Below, one piece after another: positions 34,167 to 43,968 of a stretch of 64,000 nucleotides of DNA. The notes beneath the pieces were generated by a model. The model was not told where the DNA came from and searched no databases. It worked only from the letters and a program-made list of their open reading frames with translations. The stretch is from Aquisalinus luteolus (GTDB taxonomy: Bacteria > Pseudomonadota > Alphaproteobacteria > Caulobacterales > Parvularculaceae), in NCBI RefSeq assembly GCF_009712425.2, contig NZ_VCJR02000001.1, positions 558,001 through 622,000 on the forward strand, in the 5' to 3' direction. Position numbers and translations under genes: made by a program. Every line of letters begins with the position of its first letter. Position 1 is the stretch's first letter.

Positions 34167-35687
34167 TCAGGCAGCGCCTTTGGCAGGCTTGGGTGCGTTG
34201 CTGCGGTCCATGCCGAAATCCTCCAGCATAAGGCTCGCCGTCGCCTTGGCCGAACCGACAACGCCGGGGATGCCCGCACCCGGATGCGTGCCAGCACCGA
34301 CGAAGTAGAGATTGCCGATTTTGTCATCGCGGTTGTGGGTGCGGAAATAGGCGCTCTGGGTCAGCACCGGCTCCAGTGAGAAGGCAGAGCCGAGGTGAGC
34401 GTTCAGCTCGGTGACGAAATCGTCCGGCGTGAAGATGCGGTGGGTGACGAGATCGTCGGTCAGGCCGGGCAGGTAGTGCTCTTCGAGATATTTGAAGATC
34501 TTGTCCCGGTACTGAGGTCCGACGACCGACCAGTCGATCTCCGCCTTGCCAAGGTTCGGCACGGGCGAGAGGACATAGAAGCCGTCGCAGCCATCGGGGG
34601 CAAGTTCCGGGTCCGTCGCCGTCGGGCGGTGGAGGTAGAGCGAGAAGTCGTCCGGCAGGGTCGGGCCTGAGAAAATCTCCGAGATCAGCTCGCGATAGCG
34701 CGGGCCGAACAGGATCGAGTGATGGGCTATATTGTCGTGGCGCCTCTTCAGGCCGAAGTAAGCCACGAACAGCGAGTTGGAGAAGCGCATGCCGGTCAGT
34801 TGTTTCGCTCGTTGTGGCCCGCGCTCCGACTTGCCCAGCAGCTTGCCATAGGTGTGGACGATGTCGGCGTTCGACGCGATGGCATCGAACTCGCCGCGCC
34901 AGCCGCTTTCGGTCGTTACCGATTTGACCGTGTCGCCGTCAGCCTCGATGGCGCTGACCGCATCGCCGAGGCGGATCGTGCCGCCGAGATCCTCGAACAA
35001 CCTGCCCATGCCTGCGATCATTGCGCCGGTGCCGCCCTTGGGGAAATAGACGCCCCATTTGCGCTCAAGCGCATGGATCAGCGCATAGATGGATGATGTC
35101 TTGAACGGGTCACCGCCGACGAGCAGCGTGTGGAAGGAAAAGGCCTGGCGCAGATGCGGGTCCTTGATGAAGTCGGACACGCGGCCATAGACCGACCGGA
35201 AGGACTGCAACATCATCAGCTGCGGTGCGGCGCGGACCATGGACCAGAAGTTCAGGAACGGCACATGGCCGAGTTTCAGGTAGCCTTCTCGGAAAACTTC
35301 CTCTGAGTACTGATAGAATTTGCGATAGCCCTCAATGTCGTCCGGGGATTTCTTTGCGATCTGCGCTTCGAGGGTCTCTGAATCCTGCGTATAATCGAAG
35401 CTGAAGCCATCTTCCCAGTGCAGGCGATAGAGCGGCGCGACCGAGCGCAGCTCGACATAGTCTGCCAGTTTCTTGCCGGAGATATCGAACAGTTCTTCGA
35501 GCGCCGACGGGTCGGTTATGACAGTCGGGCCGGCATCGAAAGTGAAGCCGTCCTGCTCGTAGACATAGGCGCGTCCGCCGAGCTTGTCGCGCTTCTCGAT
35601 CAGGGTGGTCTGAACGCCTGCGGCCTGGAGCCTGATGGCGAGTGCGAGGCCGCCAAAGCCCCCGCCGATAACTGCTGCTGTCGTCAT
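34167..35687 (-). CDS. crtI: Phytoene desaturase
   Basis: The protein has 506 residues. The N-terminal FAD dinucleotide fold is AVIGGGFGGLALA (5-17), followed by GGRAYVYEQDGFTFDAGPTVI. The C-terminal carotenoid-desaturase signature is NLYFVGAGTHPGAGIPGVVGSAKA. It dehydrogenates phytoene to lycopene (or neurosporene). Downstream of crtY by 4 bases and upstream of crtB by 4 bases in the same operon. The number of desaturations cannot be read from sequence. Confidence 0.97.
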   Translation of the reverse strand: MTTAAVIGGGFGGLALAIRLQAAGVQTTLIEKRDKLGGRAYVYEQDGFTFDAGPTVITDPSALEELFDISGKKLADYVELRSVAPLYRLHWEDGFSFDYTQDSETLEAQIAKKSPDDIEGYRKFYQYSEEVFREGYLKLGHVPFLNFWSMVRAAPQLMMLQSFRSVYGRVSDFIKDPHLRQAFSFHTLLVGGDPFKTSSIYALIHALERKWGVYFPKGGTGAMIAGMGRLFEDLGGTIRLGDAVSAIEADGDTVKSVTTESGWRGEFDAIASNADIVHTYGKLLGKSERGPQRAKQLTGMRFSNSLFVAYFGLKRRHDNIAHHSILFGPRYRELISEIFSGPTLPDDFSLYLHRPTATDPELAPDGCDGFYVLSPVPNLGKAEIDWSVVGPQYRDKIFKYLEEHYLPGLTDDLVTHRIFTPDDFVTELNAHLGSAFSLEPVLTQSAYFRTHNRDDKIGNLYFVGAGTHPGAGIPGVVGSAKATASLMLEDFGMDRSNAPKPAKGAA

Positions 35688-35691
35688 AATT

Positions 35692-36900
35692 TCATGCCCT
35701 CTCTGTCACAGGGGATATACCGTCAGGGTGGCGTCCGGCAAGGCAGGGCAGGGCGCGGTGTATCGGCACAGGCGGTTTGCCTGCGAGGATGCGGATCTTG
35801 TCGCCAAGCGTGTTCTGCCCGGCATAGAAACGCTCGATCAGCCGGGGCGACAGGCCGTAGAAGCGCTGCAGCACCTTGTAGCGCTCGGTCGGCTTTGCTG
35901 CCCAGAACAGCATGCGGTTGAGCAGGCGGTAGAAGCGCTGGGAGTGCCAGCTTTCGATGGCGTAGCTTCGCATCGCATCGACGATATCGTTGCTTCTGAG
36001 GCTCGGCTGGGCGGCGATGAGGTCGGCAACGCGCACGGCGTCGGGCAGCGAATAGCCAGTGACAGGGTGGAACAGCGCGGCGCGCAGGCCCGATGGCGGC
36101 GCTTCCACGTAATCCCTCCAATAGGCCTCGATATCGCCGCCGAGGGTGATCGGCAGGATGCCGTCTTCCTCGCGGATCACTTCGGCGATCTGCCACCCTC
36201 GGTTCTGGGCGTAGGTGGCGATGCGCCTGCGCAGGGCATCGGTGTCGAGCGCATCATCATCGGCGTAGTAAGTGTCTTCGATCAGCACTTCCGTGTCGGT
36301 AAAGGGCAGGAGATAGATGAAGCGATAGCCGCCTTCCTGCGGAATATCGGCATCCATGATCACCGGTGCGTCCAGGCCGTGGGGTTTTTCGAGGCGCACA
36401 TGCTGGCCGAGGAATTTCTGCCAGCCGAGCTGCAGGTGTGGCGAGGGGTAATAACCGCGCCCGTCGATCACCAGCGGTGCCTCGATGCGACGCTCGTCGG
36501 TAAGGCCGATGACATCATTCGAAAGCCAGTCGACCGGCGTGCCGGTGATTACGCTTATATTGGGGGCGGACCTGAGGACTTCATCGAACCGTTCCGAAGT
36601 GATCGAGCGATAGCCCGTCTCCAGCCGCCGCTGCCGTTCGGGAAAAGAGACCTGTTGGTTGTTCCAGCGGTGAACGATGAAGGGGGCCATCCAGTCATGC
36701 TGGTCTGGCGTGACATCTGTCTCGTGAAACGACCAGGTGTGGTTACCGCCAAGGGTTTGCCCCGCCTCGACAATCAGTATTTTCAGGTCAGGCCGGACCT
36801 GCGCCAACCGCCATGCGATCAGGCCATTGGCAAGGCCGCCGCCGGCGAGGGCGACATCGGCGGTAATCGTGTTGTCGCGAACATCCTGCCCGTCAGTCAT
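35692..36900 (-). CDS. crtY: Lycopene beta-cyclase
   Basis: The protein has 402 residues of the FAD-containing CrtY family. VALAGGGLANGLIAWRLAQ (about 17-35) is the dinucleotide motif and GGNHTWSFHETD matches the typical CrtY start. It forms beta-ionone rings from lycopene, giving beta-carotene. It is the first gene of the crtY-crtI-crtB operon, and is divergent from the sterol-desaturase-type gene 46 bp away. No crtW-type ketolase was seen in the window. Confidence 0.93.
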   Translation of the reverse strand: MTDGQDVRDNTITADVALAGGGLANGLIAWRLAQVRPDLKILIVEAGQTLGGNHTWSFHETDVTPDQHDWMAPFIVHRWNNQQVSFPERQRRLETGYRSITSERFDEVLRSAPNISVITGTPVDWLSNDVIGLTDERRIEAPLVIDGRGYYPSPHLQLGWQKFLGQHVRLEKPHGLDAPVIMDADIPQEGGYRFIYLLPFTDTEVLIEDTYYADDDALDTDALRRRIATYAQNRGWQIAEVIREEDGILPITLGGDIEAYWRDYVEAPPSGLRAALFHPVTGYSLPDAVRVADLIAAQPSLRSNDIVDAMRSYAIESWHSQRFYRLLNRMLFWAAKPTERYKVLQRFYGLSPRLIERFYAGQNTLGDKIRILAGKPPVPIHRALPCLAGRHPDGISPVTERA

Positions 36901-36946
36901 GGTTTCAGTCTTACCCTGTGGCGCCGGGCCATGCTAGAACAGTTTC

Positions 36947-37762
36947 ATGGAGAGTTTGGGCGCTGTCACACTCACGGGATTTCTCGTCAGCTATATCGGG
37001 CTGACGCTGATCATCCAGCTGCGCTATGTCGCCATTGCCGGTCTGTTTCACTGGCTGCTCTGGGGCAGGCCGGAAGAGAAGGTCAGTGCGGTGAAGCTGG
37101 CGCGGATCAGCCCGAAACGCGATGTGGTGCGCCACGAGATCGTCATGTCGCTGATCTCAGCCTTAATATATGCCGCACCCGCCGCCTTCGTGCTGGAAAT
37201 GTGGAAAGCCGATGGCACGGCGATCTATGGCGGCTTGCCGGCGGGTGTCTGGGGCTGGCTCTATCTGCCGATCAGTGCCTTCATCTACATGGCCATTCAG
37301 GACACGTGGTTCTACTGGACCCATCGGGCGATGCATCATCCAAAGCTGTTCGAGGTGATGCACCGCACCCATCACAAGTCGATCCAGCCGACGCCATGGA
37401 CTGGCTTCTCCTTCCATCCGACGGAGGCACTGACCACGGCATGGCTGCTGCCTCTGTGTGCTGTCTTCATACCGATCCATATCGGGGTCGTGCTGTTCCT
37501 GCTGACCCTGATGACCGTCGTCGGCATCACGAATCATGCGGGCTGGGAAATCTTCCCGCGCTGGTGGATGAACTCCCTGCCGGGCCGCCAGCTAATCACG
37601 GCGACACATCACAACCTGCATCATACAAGGTTCTCGTGGAATTACGGGCTGTATTTCCGGTTCTGGGACCAGGTGATGGGTACCGATACGATGGAAGTAG
37701 CCACGCGGAAAAAAGCGGTGCCGCAAAAAGGCGAGACGCCGGAAGCCGCGCCCGCCGAATAG
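36947..37762 (+). CDS. Sterol desaturase/fatty acid hydroxylase superfamily protein, candidate carotenoid ring hydroxylase
   Basis: The protein has 271 residues with several membrane helices (about 7-40, 66-84, 104-122, 163-198) and the eight-histidine di-iron pattern HRAMHH (126-131), HRTHH (139-143) and HHNLHH (221-226). These are the boxes of the fatty-acid-hydroxylase/sterol-desaturase superfamily. It is longer than a normal CrtZ (about 160-180 residues) and lacks the CrtZ motif HDGLVH. Position next to crtY suggests action on the beta-ring, perhaps as a hydroxylase, but lipid or sterol substrates are equally possible. Stops 6 bp before the convergent RND gene. Confidence 0.85.
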   Translation: MESLGAVTLTGFLVSYIGLTLIIQLRYVAIAGLFHWLLWGRPEEKVSAVKLARISPKRDVVRHEIVMSLISALIYAAPAAFVLEMWKADGTAIYGGLPAGVWGWLYLPISAFIYMAIQDTWFYWTHRAMHHPKLFEVMHRTHHKSIQPTPWTGFSFHPTEALTTAWLLPLCAVFIPIHIGVVLFLLTLMTVVGITNHAGWEIFPRWWMNSLPGRQLITATHHNLHHTRFSWNYGLYFRFWDQVMGTDTMEVATRKKAVPQKGETPEAAPAE

Positions 37763-37768
37763 ATCGGT

Positions 37769-40700
37769 TTACTCAGCCAGTAACTTGTCCGGATCGATTT
37801 CCTCGACCGGCTCGCCAATTCCAGCCTTGTTCGCCAGTGCATTGCTGACCTTCTGGTGCAGCTCGTGCAGCACGGGGATCAGGAACAGGGTCACGAAGGT
37901 CGAGAATACCGTACCGAAGGACAGGGCGATCGCCATCGGCACCAGCCAGCGGGCAGAGCCGGACGTCTCGAACAGCAACGGCATCAGGCCCACAGTGGTC
38001 GTGATGGATGTCAGCACGATAGGCCGGAAGCGGCTTATCGAGGCTTCGATGATCGCCTCCTGCAGCGGCATGCCCTCTTTCAGGGCCTCGTTGAAGCGCG
38101 TCGTCAGGACAAGCGATCCGTTCACCACGAGACCGCCCAGAGCGATCATGCCGAAAACGGAAGTTGCCGCCATGTCGTAGCCCATGAGGATATGACCCGC
38201 GATGCCGGCGCTGGCGGAGAAGGGGATCGTCAGTACCACGATCAGGCCCTGAATGTAGTTGCGGAACAGGGCAGCCATCATCGCATAGATGATAATCAGC
38301 ATGCCGCCGACCCCGGCGAAGATGGCACCGAAGACGCGGTCGCGGTCGCCGCGGCCGCCAAAGCCTGCATCGACATCGGCCGTCAGGCCAGGATACTTCG
38401 ACAGGATGTCCTGCAGCGGGCCGTTGACGATGCCCTGGCGGGCGAGGGTGATGGAGGTGACGCTTTCGTTCACGCCGCCAGTGACGCGGATGACGCGCTG
38501 GCCATTCTCGCGGCGGATATCGGTAAAGGCGCGCGTGTTCTCGATCTCGGCGGCCTGCAGCAGCGGGATTTCCGTCCCGTCCGGCGCAAAGACAACGAAT
38601 TCCGACAGGTTGTTGACGGACTGGCGCTCTTCACGCGGCAGGCGGGCGAAGACCCGTACCTCGCTGCCATCGCGCAGCATGCGCAGTGCCTCTGCGCCGT
38701 AACCGGTCGCGCGGATCTGTCGGCCGAGCGAAGCTTCGGTCAGGCCCAGGGCGCGGCCCTCGGGCGTGAGGGAGAAACGCAGCTGGCGTTTGCCCTCAGC
38801 CGTGCCATCGGCAACGTCGAACACGCCAGCGAAATTCTCCATGCCGTCTGCCAGTTCCCGGGCGGCCGTTTCAAGTGTGTCCTCGTCCGGATGGGAAAGG
38901 ACAAAGCGCAGCGCCTTGCCCGCACCGGGGCCGGACACGAATTCGAACTGCAGCATCTTGGCCTCGGGCACTTCGCCCATTTCCTGACGCCAGAGATTGG
39001 TGAATTCGGCCTGAGTGAAGCTGCGCTCCTTTTCAGGCTTAAGCTGGAAGGTGACATCGGCCTGGGTATAGCCGCCCCAGCCGGAGGAGACTTCCCAGCT
39101 TTCGATCTGGTCGCGGCCACCAAGCTGGTCGAGGGCGCGCAGGCCCGCTGCCTCGAGACGCAGGGCAACAGCCAGCGTTTCGTCGAACGTTGCGTCAGTC
39201 GGCATTTCAAGCTCGCCATCGACACGGTCTGAAGCGATGCGCGGCGACCAGCCAAGCTCGATCCTGTCGGTCGAGTACCAGACGAAGATGACGGCGACGA
39301 AACCAAGGAAGCCGACAATGATGCTGGCAGGATGTTTCAGCGCCCAGACAAGGCCGTTGCGGTAATGAGTATCGCGAAGATCATCCATGGTGCGGGCAAC
39401 ACGCTGGCGGAACAGGCCGACACGGCGCCATGTCATGTTCGTGCTTTTCGCCTGATTGCCACCGGCAAGCGATGCCTTGCCATTGAGGTGGGAGGGCAGG
39501 ACCAGCAGGGATTCAACGAGCGAAACGACAAAGATCGTACACGCCACGATCGGCAGCGCCTTCATGAACTGGCCGGTTTCGCCGGGAATGAACATCAGCG
39601 GGATGAAGGCGATAATATTGGTCAGGACAGCAAAGGTGACCGGGACGACCATTTCCTTCACGCCTTCAAGCACGGCATCATGGGTCGACAGACCCTGTTG
39701 CGCCTTGGCGTAGATATTTTCCCCGACAATGATCGCGTCGTCGACGACGATGCCGAGCGTCAGGATGAATGTCATCATCGTCAGGATGTTGAGTGTCTGT
39801 CCTGTCGGCCAGAGCAACACGAAAGAGCCGATCATCACGACGGGGATCGAGACCGATACCCAGAAAGCAAGTCGCAGGTTCAGGAACAGGCCAAGGGTTA
39901 TGATCACGAGCAGAAGGCCGCCGACACCATTGCCGATCAGCAATTTGGCGCGGTCGGAATAGTTCTCGGAGTCATCGTCCGTTACCTGGATGGAAACGGC
40001 TTCGGGCAGGGAGGCATTGACGCCATCAAGATATTCCTTGACCCGTGTAGCGAGGTCGACCGGGTTGCCGCCTTCTGCCTGGGTTACGAAAAGGCGCACA
40101 CCCGGCTGGCCGTTGAAGCGATAAAAACGCCATGCCTCGGTGAAGCCATCATTTATATTGGCGACGTCCTTCAGGCGCACGACGGAGCCGTCATCATCGC
40201 TCTTCAGCGGAATTTCGGCAAATTCCAGGCCTCGTTCCTTGCGGCCTTCCGTGCGTAGCAGATATTCGCCTTCATTGGTCTCGAAACCGCCAGCTGGGAC
40301 ATCGCGTGCGGAGCTGCGGACGATGGACGCTACATCAGTCAGGGTCAGGCCAAGGGCGCGCAGCTGGCGCTGGGATATCTCGATGGAGATTTCCGGTTCC
40401 CTCAGGCCGCTGATATTGACGCCGGAAACGCCCTCGATCATCAGAAGTTCATCGCGCACGCGCTGGGTCAGGTCATACATCGCCTGTTCGGAGATATCGC
40501 CGGTGATGCCCAGTTCGACGACGGAACGGGTCCACTGGTTATAGCGAACACGCGGCGGTTCAATATCGTCCGGGAACGATGTGATGCGGTCGACGGCACT
40601 GCGAATATCCTGAAGGGCGCGGTCGATGCTGGCGCCTTCGACCAGCTCTGCCGTAACCTGGCCATAGCCCTCGCTGGCGGTGGAATTGATCTCGGTGATA

Positions 40701-40966
40701 TCGCTGATGGCGCGCAATTCAGCCTCGATTGGCAAAACAATGCCTTCCTCGACTTCCTCTGGGCTGGCGCCGGGATAGGAGACGGACACGGCGACGGAGT
40801 TCGGCGCAAAGGTAGGAAAGATTTCCTTTGGCACATTCATCATCGAATAGATGCCGCCCAGAACGAGCGCGAGCATCAGCAGGTTGGCCGCGACATGGTT
40901 GTCCGCCATCCATCCGACAAAGCCGTGTCTGGTCTTGCTTGCCGGCGCGCCGCTGGTTTCCGCCAT
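37769..40966 (-). CDS. RND efflux transporter permease
   Basis: The protein has 1065 residues, full length for the AcrB/HAE superfamily. It has twelve helices, an N-terminal one at about 24-44 and the rest around 340-560 and 890-1040, and two large periplasmic loops. The proton-relay Asp pair is in VVDDAIIVGENIYAKAQQG, in the fourth helix region. Repeated SxPGAxPEEVE near residue 70 is typical. It is driven by proton influx and partners the adaptor and outer-membrane lipoprotein encoded upstream. The substrate is unknown; heavy-metal motifs were not seen. Confidence 0.95.
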   Translation of the reverse strand: MAETSGAPASKTRHGFVGWMADNHVAANLLMLALVLGGIYSMMNVPKEIFPTFAPNSVAVSVSYPGASPEEVEEGIVLPIEAELRAISDITEINSTASEGYGQVTAELVEGASIDRALQDIRSAVDRITSFPDDIEPPRVRYNQWTRSVVELGITGDISEQAMYDLTQRVRDELLMIEGVSGVNISGLREPEISIEISQRQLRALGLTLTDVASIVRSSARDVPAGGFETNEGEYLLRTEGRKERGLEFAEIPLKSDDDGSVVRLKDVANINDGFTEAWRFYRFNGQPGVRLFVTQAEGGNPVDLATRVKEYLDGVNASLPEAVSIQVTDDDSENYSDRAKLLIGNGVGGLLLVIITLGLFLNLRLAFWVSVSIPVVMIGSFVLLWPTGQTLNILTMMTFILTLGIVVDDAIIVGENIYAKAQQGLSTHDAVLEGVKEMVVPVTFAVLTNIIAFIPLMFIPGETGQFMKALPIVACTIFVVSLVESLLVLPSHLNGKASLAGGNQAKSTNMTWRRVGLFRQRVARTMDDLRDTHYRNGLVWALKHPASIIVGFLGFVAVIFVWYSTDRIELGWSPRIASDRVDGELEMPTDATFDETLAVALRLEAAGLRALDQLGGRDQIESWEVSSGWGGYTQADVTFQLKPEKERSFTQAEFTNLWRQEMGEVPEAKMLQFEFVSGPGAGKALRFVLSHPDEDTLETAARELADGMENFAGVFDVADGTAEGKRQLRFSLTPEGRALGLTEASLGRQIRATGYGAEALRMLRDGSEVRVFARLPREERQSVNNLSEFVVFAPDGTEIPLLQAAEIENTRAFTDIRRENGQRVIRVTGGVNESVTSITLARQGIVNGPLQDILSKYPGLTADVDAGFGGRGDRDRVFGAIFAGVGGMLIIIYAMMAALFRNYIQGLIVVLTIPFSASAGIAGHILMGYDMAATSVFGMIALGGLVVNGSLVLTTRFNEALKEGMPLQEAIIEASISRFRPIVLTSITTTVGLMPLLFETSGSARWLVPMAIALSFGTVFSTFVTLFLIPVLHELHQKVSNALANKAGIGEPVEEIDPDKLLAE

Positions 40967-41001
40967 GGGTTGTTCTCCGCTGATCGTCTCGTCGTTTGTG
41001 T

Positions 41002-42285
41002 CTAGTTACTGCCGCTTGTTGCGCTGGCACCAACGCCGCTGTCGCCTGCTGTATCAACAGCCGAAACCTCGCCAGTGCCGCCGGTCTCGGCATCATTGAT
41101 GCGCACCCTCAGTTCCGTGCCCGGAGCAATGCCCGATACCCGGCTCGTAATGATCCGGTCACCGGTCTCGAAGGTCGGACGGACGAGGACCTGGTCATCC
41201 AGTTCCCAGGCGATCTGCACAGGACGGATGTCGAGACGGTCTTCGGCAGTGGCGACATAGACCATGTTGTTGTCCTGCAGGGCACGGCGCGGCATGACGA
41301 TCACATCATCGACACTGCCAGCCTGAAGGCGGGCCGCCACATAGGAGCCGATCAGCAAGGGCGGACGGTCGTCATTCTCCGGGCGCATGGACAGGGGATC
41401 GTCGATGCCGACATAGACCCCGCCAAGGCGGGTTTCCTGGGATACATCAGCCCGTATGCGGATGACTTCGCCCGGATACTCCGTCCCGTTCAGAGTGATG
41501 CGTACATCCGAGCCGGTGCCATCGGCGCTACGCGTCTCCAGCCTGCCAAGAACGTCATGACGAACACGTAGTTCGACCCAGAACTCGTCTGCCCGGGCCA
41601 GGGTGCCGGCGATTTCGCGGGCACCCAGATATTCGCCATCTATGGCGTCCACGCCGAGAACAACCACGTCATAAGGCAGGCTCAGCGAGGTGCGGCGCAG
41701 GTTCAGTTGCGCCCGGTCCACCGCGGAAAGAGCCGCTTCATAGTCAGCCTCGACGCGCTGCAGCTGCGGCTGGCGTAGGGCAAGGGCGCGGGAGGCAGTG
41801 TCGAACTCGATATCGCCTTCAAGCAACTCGAATTCCGCTTCGGCGATGCGCTGCTGGCCTTTTTCGATGTCGACCGCAGCTTTTGCCTGATTAAGGGCAG
41901 CCCGGGCATCTGCCAGGGCCAGTTCGTAGTCGGTGCGGTCGATCTGCAGGATCGTCTCACCAGCGGGGATATAGCCGCCCGGCTTGAATTGCGGATGGGT
42001 CGCGATGACATCGCCGCCGACCTGGGCGCGCAATTCCACGGTGCCGTTGGCTGGTGCGACAACGCCCTGTGCCGTCGTCGTGACGTCGCGATTGACGCTT
42101 TCCAGCGCCATGGCTTCGACGACCGGCTTTCTGGCTTCCGGCCGCTGCATCTGTGTGCGCGGCTGGGTGGCATACAGGAAAAAGATCGCGACTGCGAAGC
42201 CACAGGCGAGCACCACCGGAAAAACCGTCATCAGCCTGAAGCGGCTTTTCTTCTTGTCAGAGCCCTGTTGTTGATCCCCGGTCAT
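41002..42285 (-). CDS. RND periplasmic adaptor (HlyD/membrane fusion family)
   Basis: The protein has 427 residues. It has a single N-terminal membrane anchor (about 17-39), a lipoyl/barrel-sandwich motif (GTVELRAQVGGDVIATHP and a later matching strand), a coiled-coil hairpin at about 120-190, and C-terminal beta-barrel and proximal domains. It links the inner-membrane permease to the outer-membrane channel. ATG 42285 overlaps the stop of the lipoprotein gene (TGATG); a TTG one codon earlier is a less likely start. The tail is rich in Gly/Ser/Thr. Confidence 0.93.
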   Translation of the reverse strand: MTGDQQQGSDKKKSRFRLMTVFPVVLACGFAVAIFFLYATQPRTQMQRPEARKPVVEAMALESVNRDVTTTAQGVVAPANGTVELRAQVGGDVIATHPQFKPGGYIPAGETILQIDRTDYELALADARAALNQAKAAVDIEKGQQRIAEAEFELLEGDIEFDTASRALALRQPQLQRVEADYEAALSAVDRAQLNLRRTSLSLPYDVVVLGVDAIDGEYLGAREIAGTLARADEFWVELRVRHDVLGRLETRSADGTGSDVRITLNGTEYPGEVIRIRADVSQETRLGGVYVGIDDPLSMRPENDDRPPLLIGSYVAARLQAGSVDDVIVMPRRALQDNNMVYVATAEDRLDIRPVQIAWELDDQVLVRPTFETGDRIITSRVSGIAPGTELRVRINDAETGGTGEVSAVDTAGDSGVGASATSGSN

Positions 42286-43682
42286 CAAATCGTCCTCTCG
42301 GTCATTGTCTCTGCAGGCAGGCCGATGGCGGCATGCAGCCTGATGCGAATTCGTGCCTGTTCTGCCTTCAGATTGATCAGACGGCGTTCCTGTGTCTGGA
42401 TCGAGCTGAGGGCGTTGAGAACGGGCAGGTAATCACTGGCGCCCTGGCGGTATCGGCGGCGGGCCGATTCCAGCAGCTGGCGCGATGTCTCGAGCCGCTC
42501 TTCAGTCAGGCGGATATTCTCCAGCCCTTCGTTTTCCTGGCTTATCAACCCATTTATCTCGGCAAGCGCATCGAGCCAGTCCTGAAGCAGCAGAATGCCG
42601 CTTTCTTCATACTGGGCGCGGCTGAAATCGATTGCCGCATCCTTTGCCCCGCTGTCAAAGACGGTCAGCGCGCCGGATACGGTCGCCGTCACGAACTCGC
42701 TGGCATTGCCGGAGACGAGGGAAGAGACAGCCGAGCCCGAAAGATTGAATGAAGGCAGGCGATTGAGAATGGCGGCGGTATAGGCCGCGTTGTCGGCCTG
42801 CAGGGCATAGACGGATGCCCGCAGGTCCGGGCGCGTGTCCAGCAGCGTGTTTGCCTGCGGCCAGGTAGCGACCGGCGTGATATCGGGAATGTCGGCAAGA
42901 AGGGCAGGCATGTCGTCTTCAGCCGGCGGCGTACCGGTGGCAGTTGCAATCGCGTCGATCGCTGTGACGCGGTTTGCCCGCAATGGCGGCAATTGCTGTT
43001 CAAGCGACGCGATCTGGTCACGCTGCTGCAGCACGTCCACGATTGAAGCCTGGCCCTGTGCAAAGCGCAATTCCGTTAGTTGGAGCAACGTGCGGCTGGT
43101 CTCGATCTGCTCTTCGATCAGGCGATAGAGCAAGGAAGCCTCAGAAGCGTTGACAACATTCAGCGACAGGTCACGCAGCGCCGTATTGCGCGTCTGATCA
43201 TAAGTCGCGAGGCTTGTATACAGATTGTAACGGGCGGCATTGCGCAGCGTGCGCAGGCGTCCGGTGACATCGAGCGGCAGGTCCAGCCCGAGGGAAGCAC
43301 GCTGGGAGTCGGAACTGTCATTCGTGTCGAGATCGTATTCGGCGCTGCCGCTGCCTGTCAGCACGACGTCGATCCAACGGTTCGCTTCAGCAGACTGGAG
43401 ATTGGCTTCTGCCTGTTCGACGCGTTTTGCCTGGATGCGAATAGCAGGGTTCTGTTCGGCCGCGATCCCGAGCAGGGTCGCCAGATCCGGCGATACCGCT
43501 GTTTCATACCATGTGCTGGTCTGGGCGAGCGGGGCTTCAGCGGTTACCCCGTCTTCAGCGGCTGCCGGAAATGCATACAGGCCTGCATCAGGCACAAGGT
43601 CATCGGCAGGCGGCACAGACGTGCACGCCGCGATGCTCAAGCCCATGCCTGCAAGCGCGGTGGTGGCAAAAAATCTCTTCAT
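42285..43682 (-). CDS. Efflux outer-membrane lipoprotein, TolC/NodT family
   Basis: The protein has 465 residues. It has a lipoprotein signal with lipobox SIAAC (C20), followed by two long helical repeats of outer-membrane efflux proteins, with GQASIVDVLQQRDQIASLEQQ and RYRQGASDYLPVLNALSSIQTQERRLINL as repeat landmarks. It forms the channel of this tripartite RND pump. The start is chosen because MKRFF begins the signal; a longer reading frame upstream has no ribosome site or signal. It heads the operon channel-adaptor-permease. Confidence 0.92.
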   Translation of the reverse strand: MKRFFATTALAGMGLSIAACTSVPPADDLVPDAGLYAFPAAAEDGVTAEAPLAQTSTWYETAVSPDLATLLGIAAEQNPAIRIQAKRVEQAEANLQSAEANRWIDVVLTGSGSAEYDLDTNDSSDSQRASLGLDLPLDVTGRLRTLRNAARYNLYTSLATYDQTRNTALRDLSLNVVNASEASLLYRLIEEQIETSRTLLQLTELRFAQGQASIVDVLQQRDQIASLEQQLPPLRANRVTAIDAIATATGTPPAEDDMPALLADIPDITPVATWPQANTLLDTRPDLRASVYALQADNAAYTAAILNRLPSFNLSGSAVSSLVSGNASEFVTATVSGALTVFDSGAKDAAIDFSRAQYEESGILLLQDWLDALAEINGLISQENEGLENIRLTEERLETSRQLLESARRRYRQGASDYLPVLNALSSIQTQERRLINLKAEQARIRIRLHAAIGLPAETMTERTI

Positions 43683-43929
43683 GTTGTCGTATATATACCA
43701 GAAATGCATACAGGCCTTTAATGACGGATTGCTCACAAACAATTGAACTGAAAAGAAGAATGGATGAATGGCTTTTGGCTGTGCACTTCCACTGCCGGAT
43801 CATCATTCCAGGTGTGGCGTGATAACGGCATTGGTCGATAAAATCGGCTTTTACGAGTAAAAACCGCAGAAATTCTTTCCCATGGCGACGGATTCGGGCG
43901 AAACAGGCTCCTGACAAGCTAAAGAACAG

Positions 43930-43947
43930 GGCGGCAGCAAAGCCGCC
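43930..43947 (+). promoter_or_regulatory. Leader hairpin before the symporter ribosome site
   Basis: GGCGGC (43930-43935) pairs with GCCGCC (43942-43947) around AGCAAA, directly upstream of the GGGAGGGC ribosome site of the symporter. It could tune translation. The rest of the 286-bp gap between the RND operon and this gene contains no gene that I can support. Confidence 0.35.
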
Positions 43948-43968
43948 ATATATGGGAGGGCAGTCCGT

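Noticed and set aside
33194-34327. Longer 377-codon version of phytoene synthase
   Set aside because: The first 55 codons overlap crtI, are Arg/Ser-rich and do not resemble the family; ATG 34162 fits.
35635-37848. A very long plus-strand open frame (737 codons) across crtI, crtY and the hydroxylase gene
   Set aside because: It is antisense to crtI/crtY and out of frame with the hydroxylase; composition is odd, and the opposite genes have clear family motifs.
37856-39232. Long plus-strand frames under the RND permease (also at 39332-40258 and 62376-63482)
   Set aside because: Antisense to intact RND genes; translations show no domain.
42286-42288. TTG as start of the RND adaptor
   Set aside because: The ATG one codon later overlaps the previous stop as TGATG, the pattern used repeatedly in this genome.
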